This document shows positions 60,526 through 64,000 of a stretch of 64,000 nt of DNA, in pieces; position 1 is the first letter of the stretch, and every line of letters starts with the position of its first letter. Source of the DNA: Butyrivibrio fibrisolvens. GTDB lineage: Bacteria > Bacillota > Clostridia > Lachnospirales > Lachnospiraceae. A program made the translations under genes and the position numbers. The DNA lies in NCBI RefSeq assembly GCF_037113525.1, contig NZ_CP146963.1, positions 2,480,001 to 2,544,000 on the forward strand, in the 5' to 3' direction. The notes beneath the pieces were generated by a model. That model made no database searches and was not told the DNA's origin. It worked only from the letters and a program-made list of their open reading frames with translations.

Positions 60526-61308
60526 TTATTTACTGAATAATTTGCTGAAGAATCCTTTTTTAGTATCAAGATCAAGGAAAGGAACCTGTTCTCCATTCAA
60601 ACGTCTGCAGATATTCATATATGCCTGACCTGCAAGTGACTTGCCGTTTCCTGCAAGCGGTATACCTCTGTTAGTAGCAACAACCACATCTTCATCGTCA
60701 GGAACGATTCCAAGAAGATTAACCGCAAGAACCTCAACAACGTCATCTGCGCTCATCATATCGCCACGCTTAACCATATCAGGTCTTAATCTGTTAACAA
60801 CAAGCTGTGAATCCTTCATCTCATTGGCTTCAAGAAGTCCGATGATTCTGTCTGCATCACGAACGGCTGATACTTCAGGTGTAGTAACAACTACTGCCTT
60901 GTCAGCGCCTGCGATGGCATTTTTAAATCCCTGCTCAATACCTGCAGGACAGTCAATGATAACATAATCAAACTGCTCTTTAAGCTCTGCTGTAAGCTTC
61001 TTCATCTGCTCTTCATTAACTGCATTCTTATCTCTCTGCTGTGCAGCTGCAATAAGATACAGATTTGCATTATCCTTATTTTTGATAAGAGCCTGTGCAA
61101 GTTTGCAATTACCTTCAACAACATCAACAAGATTGTAAACTATGCGGTTCTCAAGTCCGAGTACAACATCAAGGTTACGAAGACCTATATCTGTATCAAC
61201 CAGAACTACTTTCTTGTTAAGTAATGAAAGACCGGTACCGAGATTGGCAGTAGTAGTAGTCTTACCTACGCCTCCCTTACCAGATGTAACAACTATAACT
61301 TCTCCCAT
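60526..61308 (-). CDS. minD: septum site-determining ATPase MinD
   Basis: A 260-residue deviant Walker ATPase: GKGGVGKTTTTANLG is the P-loop, DTDIGLRNLDVVLG the switch region, VIIDCPAG the Walker B. The C-terminus KKGFFSKLFSK is the amphipathic membrane-targeting helix. It recruits MinC to the poles. GGAGGAAGG precedes the ATG. Confidence 0.95.
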   Translation of the reverse strand: MGEVIVVTSGKGGVGKTTTTANLGTGLSLLNKKVVLVDTDIGLRNLDVVLGLENRIVYNLVDVVEGNCKLAQALIKNKDNANLYLIAAAQQRDKNAVNEEQMKKLTAELKEQFDYVIIDCPAGIEQGFKNAIAGADKAVVVTTPEVSAVRDADRIIGLLEANEMKDSQLVVNRLRPDMVKRGDMMSADDVVEVLAVNLLGIVPDDEDVVVATNRGIPLAGNGKSLAGQAYMNICRRLNGEQVPFLDLDTKKGFFSKLFSK

Positions 61309-61364
61309 TGTAGCCTTCCTCCAAAGAAAATTATTTATTAAAATCGTGTGATTTTATTAACTTA

Positions 61365-62192
61365 TTATTTGAAAAACTGATTACTTCTAAGATATTTATT
61401 GTTAAATTCAGATCTTGCGATCGCGCCCTGATATGTGTAGGCAACTTCAGGTCCCGGAACAACGCTTCGGCTTGCTTTTCTTCTAAGAAATCCTTTTGAT
61501 TTAGATGAAGATTCCTCTTCTGAAACTGCAATCGCATCTGCGATCCTGACCTGCAAAGGTTTAAAATCTGTAGCTACTACAAAAGCATTCTGATCTCCTG
61601 TAGCGCCTGCAAATGCATTACCTTTCAATGCTCCAAATACAAAGATACAACCTGCGGAGACAATGCTTCCTCCGGGATTAACATCGCCAAAAACAATAAT
61701 AGAATGCTGTGATATTATCTCCTGTCCCGAACGAATGTTACCAACATGAATCCTGGCATTAGCATCGCCTATCTGCTCAAATGCAGCCTGATAAGCTTCA
61801 TTGTAGGCCTGGTCCATAAGCTGCTGTCTTTCTTCGTTTGAAAGCTGCGGCTTAATTGCCTGCGGCTGTATCTGCTCTTTAGCTGCAGTCTCTACAGAGC
61901 CTGCTCCTGATACCATCTTTGCAAAAGCTGTATCAAGAGGATGATCCTCATCAAGAATACATACGATCCTGAGTTTTGTTGTTCTTGAAATAATATCAAG
62001 AACCTCAGCCTCTTCTGCTTCTGAAAGTCTGCGACCTCTAACCAAAAGGCCCATGCTTGAATTACCAAGAAAAGCAGATGCCTCTGCAAATTTCTGTTCT
62101 ATTAACTCTTTTAATTGTATAAAAGGAATTGTTTCATCGAGTACCAGAATGATACCAGACTTTGTCCCCTTAATAGAAACTGGCTGTGCCAT
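61365..62192 (-). CDS. minC: septum site-determining protein MinC
   Basis: A 275-residue FtsZ inhibitor. The N-terminal domain spans about 1-100; the C-terminal beta-helix is marked by VGNIRSGQEIISQHSIIVFG and DVNPGGSIVSAG, with IFVFGALKGNAFAG following. It acts with MinD to block division at the poles. It is first in the min operon, 57 bases before minD. Confidence 0.93.
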   Translation of the reverse strand: MAQPVSIKGTKSGIILVLDETIPFIQLKELIEQKFAEASAFLGNSSMGLLVRGRRLSEAEEAEVLDIISRTTKLRIVCILDEDHPLDTAFAKMVSGAGSVETAAKEQIQPQAIKPQLSNEERQQLMDQAYNEAYQAAFEQIGDANARIHVGNIRSGQEIISQHSIIVFGDVNPGGSIVSAGCIFVFGALKGNAFAGATGDQNAFVVATDFKPLQVRIADAIAVSEEESSSKSKGFLRRKASRSVVPGPEVAYTYQGAIARSEFNNKYLRSNQFFK

Positions 62193-62360
62193 TTCTAAAT
62201 CCTCTTTTCAATACCATGCTGCCAAGTAAAATCCATTAGCGCATATAATATTTTAACTCATTTATTAAATTAGGGCAACGTACAATATAGAGAGTACATA
62301 GAATTGCATCCATGTAATTCTAAAAATGTACAAATCACGTCCTTTGATTGCCCCATAGAT

Positions 62361-62390
62361 AGAAAAAGGCTCCGGTAAACCGGAGCCTTG
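62361..62390 (-). terminator. terminator of tsf
   Basis: AAGGCTCCGG/CCGGAGCCTT followed on the minus strand by TTTCTATC; it ends the rpsB-tsf transcript before minC. Confidence 0.9.
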
Positions 62391-62406
62391 ATAAACAAAG
62401 TTTTGA

Positions 62407-63360
62407 TTATTTAAGTCCAGCCTGAGCCATAACTTCTTCTGCAAAGTTATCCTGCTTCTTCTCAATGCCTTCGCCTGTCTCAAAACGAACGAAGCTCTTG
62501 ATAGTAAGATCAGCGCTGTTTGCCTTAGCAACCTGTGCGATATACTGAGCTACTGTCTGCTTGCCATCTTCAGCCTTTACATAAACCTGCTCGTTAAGGC
62601 AGATTTCTTTAAGCTCTTTGTTAAGACGACCAACAAGCATCTTCTCAAGGATCTGCTGAGGCTTTCTCTTCTCTTCAGGAAGTTCCTCGTTTTCCTTTGT
62701 AGCCTGAGCAAGAAGGATCTCCTTCTCATGCTCTTTGTATTCTTCAGGAACATCGTTCATATCTACATACTTAGGAGCAAGAGCTGCAACCTGCATAGCA
62801 ACGTTGTGAAGAGCTTCTTTGATAGCATCGTTAACAACGTCTGTCTTAGCTTCTACAAGAACAGAGATACGTCCGCCACCGTGTACATAAGGTACAACGA
62901 TACCTTCAGAAGCTGTAAGCTTCTGGAAACGACGGATATCGATCTTCTCAGAGATAACTGCTGTGATCTCTACGAGAGCTTCCTTAACAGTCTTGCTGGA
63001 ATCCTCATTCCACGCCTCGTTCATGAAAGAATCAAGGTCTGCAGAATCAGAATTAACTGCCTGTGTAGCTACTGCATTAACGAATGCCTGGAACTTCTCG
63101 TTCTTAGCAACGAAGTCTGTCTCAGAGTTAACTTCAACAACTGCTGCAGTCTTCTCATCCTTAACAGCTACTGCTGTAAGACCCTCAGCTGCGATACGGC
63201 TAGCCTTCTTCTCAGCCTTAGCCTGACCGTTCTTTCTGAGGAACTCAACTGCTGCATCCATATCTCCATCAGAAGCAGCAAGAGCCTTTTTGCACTCCAT
63301 CATTCCTGCGCCTGTTGATTCACGTAATTCTTTTACCATTGCTGCTGTAATAGCTGCCAT
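62407..63360 (-). CDS. tsf: translation elongation factor Ts
   Basis: A 317-residue nucleotide exchange factor for EF-Tu. The UBA-like start (ITAAMVKELRESTGAGMMEC) and NSETDFVAKNEKFQAFVNAV are the two EF-Ts signatures. It is co-transcribed with rpsB, which precedes it by 77 bases. Length is normal for the family. Confidence 0.97.
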   Translation of the reverse strand: MAAITAAMVKELRESTGAGMMECKKALAASDGDMDAAVEFLRKNGQAKAEKKASRIAAEGLTAVAVKDEKTAAVVEVNSETDFVAKNEKFQAFVNAVATQAVNSDSADLDSFMNEAWNEDSSKTVKEALVEITAVISEKIDIRRFQKLTASEGIVVPYVHGGGRISVLVEAKTDVVNDAIKEALHNVAMQVAALAPKYVDMNDVPEEYKEHEKEILLAQATKENEELPEEKRKPQQILEKMLVGRLNKELKEICLNEQVYVKAEDGKQTVAQYIAQVAKANSADLTIKSFVRFETGEGIEKKQDNFAEEVMAQAGLK

Positions 63361-63391
63361 TGTTTTATTCTCCTTCTCTCAGATAATGTTC

Positions 63392-63419
63392 AAACCCGCC
63401 GCCGAGAGACAGCGGGTTT
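63392..63419 (-). other. hairpin between rpsB and tsf
   Basis: AAACCCGC/GCGGGTTT with a 12-base loop and no T run on the minus strand. It may act as a partial terminator or processing site that sets the rpsB:tsf ratio. Confidence 0.45.
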
Positions 63420-63437
63420 AAACTTAAGTTTTATAAA

Positions 63438-64000
63438 TTATTCAGCGTCTTCTGAAACTTCTTCAGCTACTGGAGCTTCAACTTCAGCACCCTGGTTAGC
63501 TTCGATAACAGCATCTGCCATCTTACCAACAAGAAGCTTAACGGCACGAATAGCATCATCGTTACCAGGAATGATGTAATCAAGCTCTTCAGGATCGCAG
63601 TTTGTATCACAAATACCAACAAGTGTGATTCCAAGTGCGTGAGCTTCCTGGATACAGATGTGTTCCTTCTTAGGATCTACTACGAAGATTGCATCAGGGA
63701 TTCTCTTCATATCGCGGATACCGCCGATGTTTCTCTGAAGCTTATCAAGTTCCTTCTTGAGACCAGCAACTTCCTTCTTAGGAAGAACTTCGAATGTTCC
63801 ATCAGCCTGCATTCTCTCGATATCTTTCATGCGCTGAATTCTTGACTGGATTGTTGTGAAGTTTGTAAGCATACCGCCGAGCCATCTCTCGTTAACATAG
63901 TACATACCGCAACGAAGAGCCTCTTCCTTAACAGCATCCTGAGCCTGCTTCTTAGTACCTACGAAAAGAACTGTACCGCCCTGCTCAGCGATCTCGAAGA
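63438..64000 (-). CDS. rpsB: ribosomal protein S2 (5' end outside the window)
   Basis: The 3' 187 codons of rpsB, running off the right edge. FVGTKKQAQDAVKEEALRCG and MYYVNERWLGGMLTNFTTIQ are S2 signatures, as is PDAIFVVDPKKEHICIQEA. The C-terminus carries a short acidic tail (EVEAPVAEEVSEDAE). It is the first gene of the rpsB-tsf operon. Confidence 0.97.
   Translation of the reverse strand, partial: FEIAEQGGTVLFVGTKKQAQDAVKEEALRCGMYYVNERWLGGMLTNFTTIQSRIQRMKDIERMQADGTFEVLPKKEVAGLKKELDKLQRNIGGIRDMKRIPDAIFVVDPKKEHICIQEAHALGITLVGICDTNCDPEELDYIIPGNDDAIRAVKLLVGKMADAVIEANQGAEVEAPVAEEVSEDAE

Noticed and set aside
62728..63318. 196-residue plus-strand frame
   Set aside because: Antisense to tsf, a certain gene; the open frame follows from its codon bias.

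Overview
This is a 64-kb piece of a low-GC Firmicutes chromosome, most likely from a Lachnospiraceae relative of Butyrivibrio or Pseudobutyrivibrio. The guess rests on family content (MinCDE, a MecA adaptor, a FIST-GGDEF protein, a giant BadF/HgdB-type activase, a phasin/UbiB pair, DUF4869), strong AGGAGG ribosome sites, A+T-rich promoters and many small acetyltransferase genes. No rRNA, tRNA or CRISPR array was seen.

Bases 1-33,000 form an accessory region whose theme is survival of ribosome-directed and other small-molecule attack. It holds NUDIX and GNAT genes (51-1013; 13,802-17,000; 19,110-21,616), an APH-like kinase (3853-4743), an Rpn-type nuclease (4867-5868), a DUF4869/P-loop ATPase pair (2219-3633) and an RtcB-PrfH rRNA repair and rescue operon with a structured leader (6173-8246). 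It also has three MFS exporters (8557, 11,079, 17,793), an ABC exporter (23,103), an ABC-F protein (24,838) and an AAA ATPase whose downstream partner survives only as a 24-codon stub (21,641-22,982). Two of the resistance-type genes, the MFS at 17,793 and the ABC-F at 24,838, have leaders with a short reading frame, competing hairpins and a terminator just before the start codon, which is the architecture of transcription attenuation. Several genes are decaying: a double GNAT broken by an in-frame TAG, a headless GNAT fragment and other stubs.

Bases 26,589-32,801 hold a three-level nest of insertion sequences. An IS66-like element has inserted into an identical copy of itself (8-bp target duplication ACAAACCC). 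An IS4-like element has inserted near the right end of the outer copy (9-bp duplication GGTCTGAAC). The whole nest is flanked by GAAAAAAC and interrupts an unidentified, possibly aldo/keto-reductase-like, gene.

Bases 33,400-51,300 carry an XRE-TPR regulator, a lipoprotein, a membrane protein, a diacylglycerol/undecaprenol kinase, a 300-bp foldback element, a phasin-like protein with an ABC1/UbiB kinase and a hybrid sensor kinase. The sensor kinase is preceded by a c-di-GMP-I riboswitch with its own promoter and terminator, and next to it lies a FIST-GGDEF diguanylate cyclase. A degenerate sigma-factor-like protein, a rhomboid-like zinc-ribbon membrane protein and the 1432-residue activase follow.

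Bases 51,300-64,000 are housekeeping, almost all on the minus strand: a Tudor-like coiled-coil protein, metA, ligA, a pseudouridine synthase, mecA, a MarR regulator with a cation P-type ATPase, minE-minD-minC, tsf and the 3' part of rpsB, which runs off the window.
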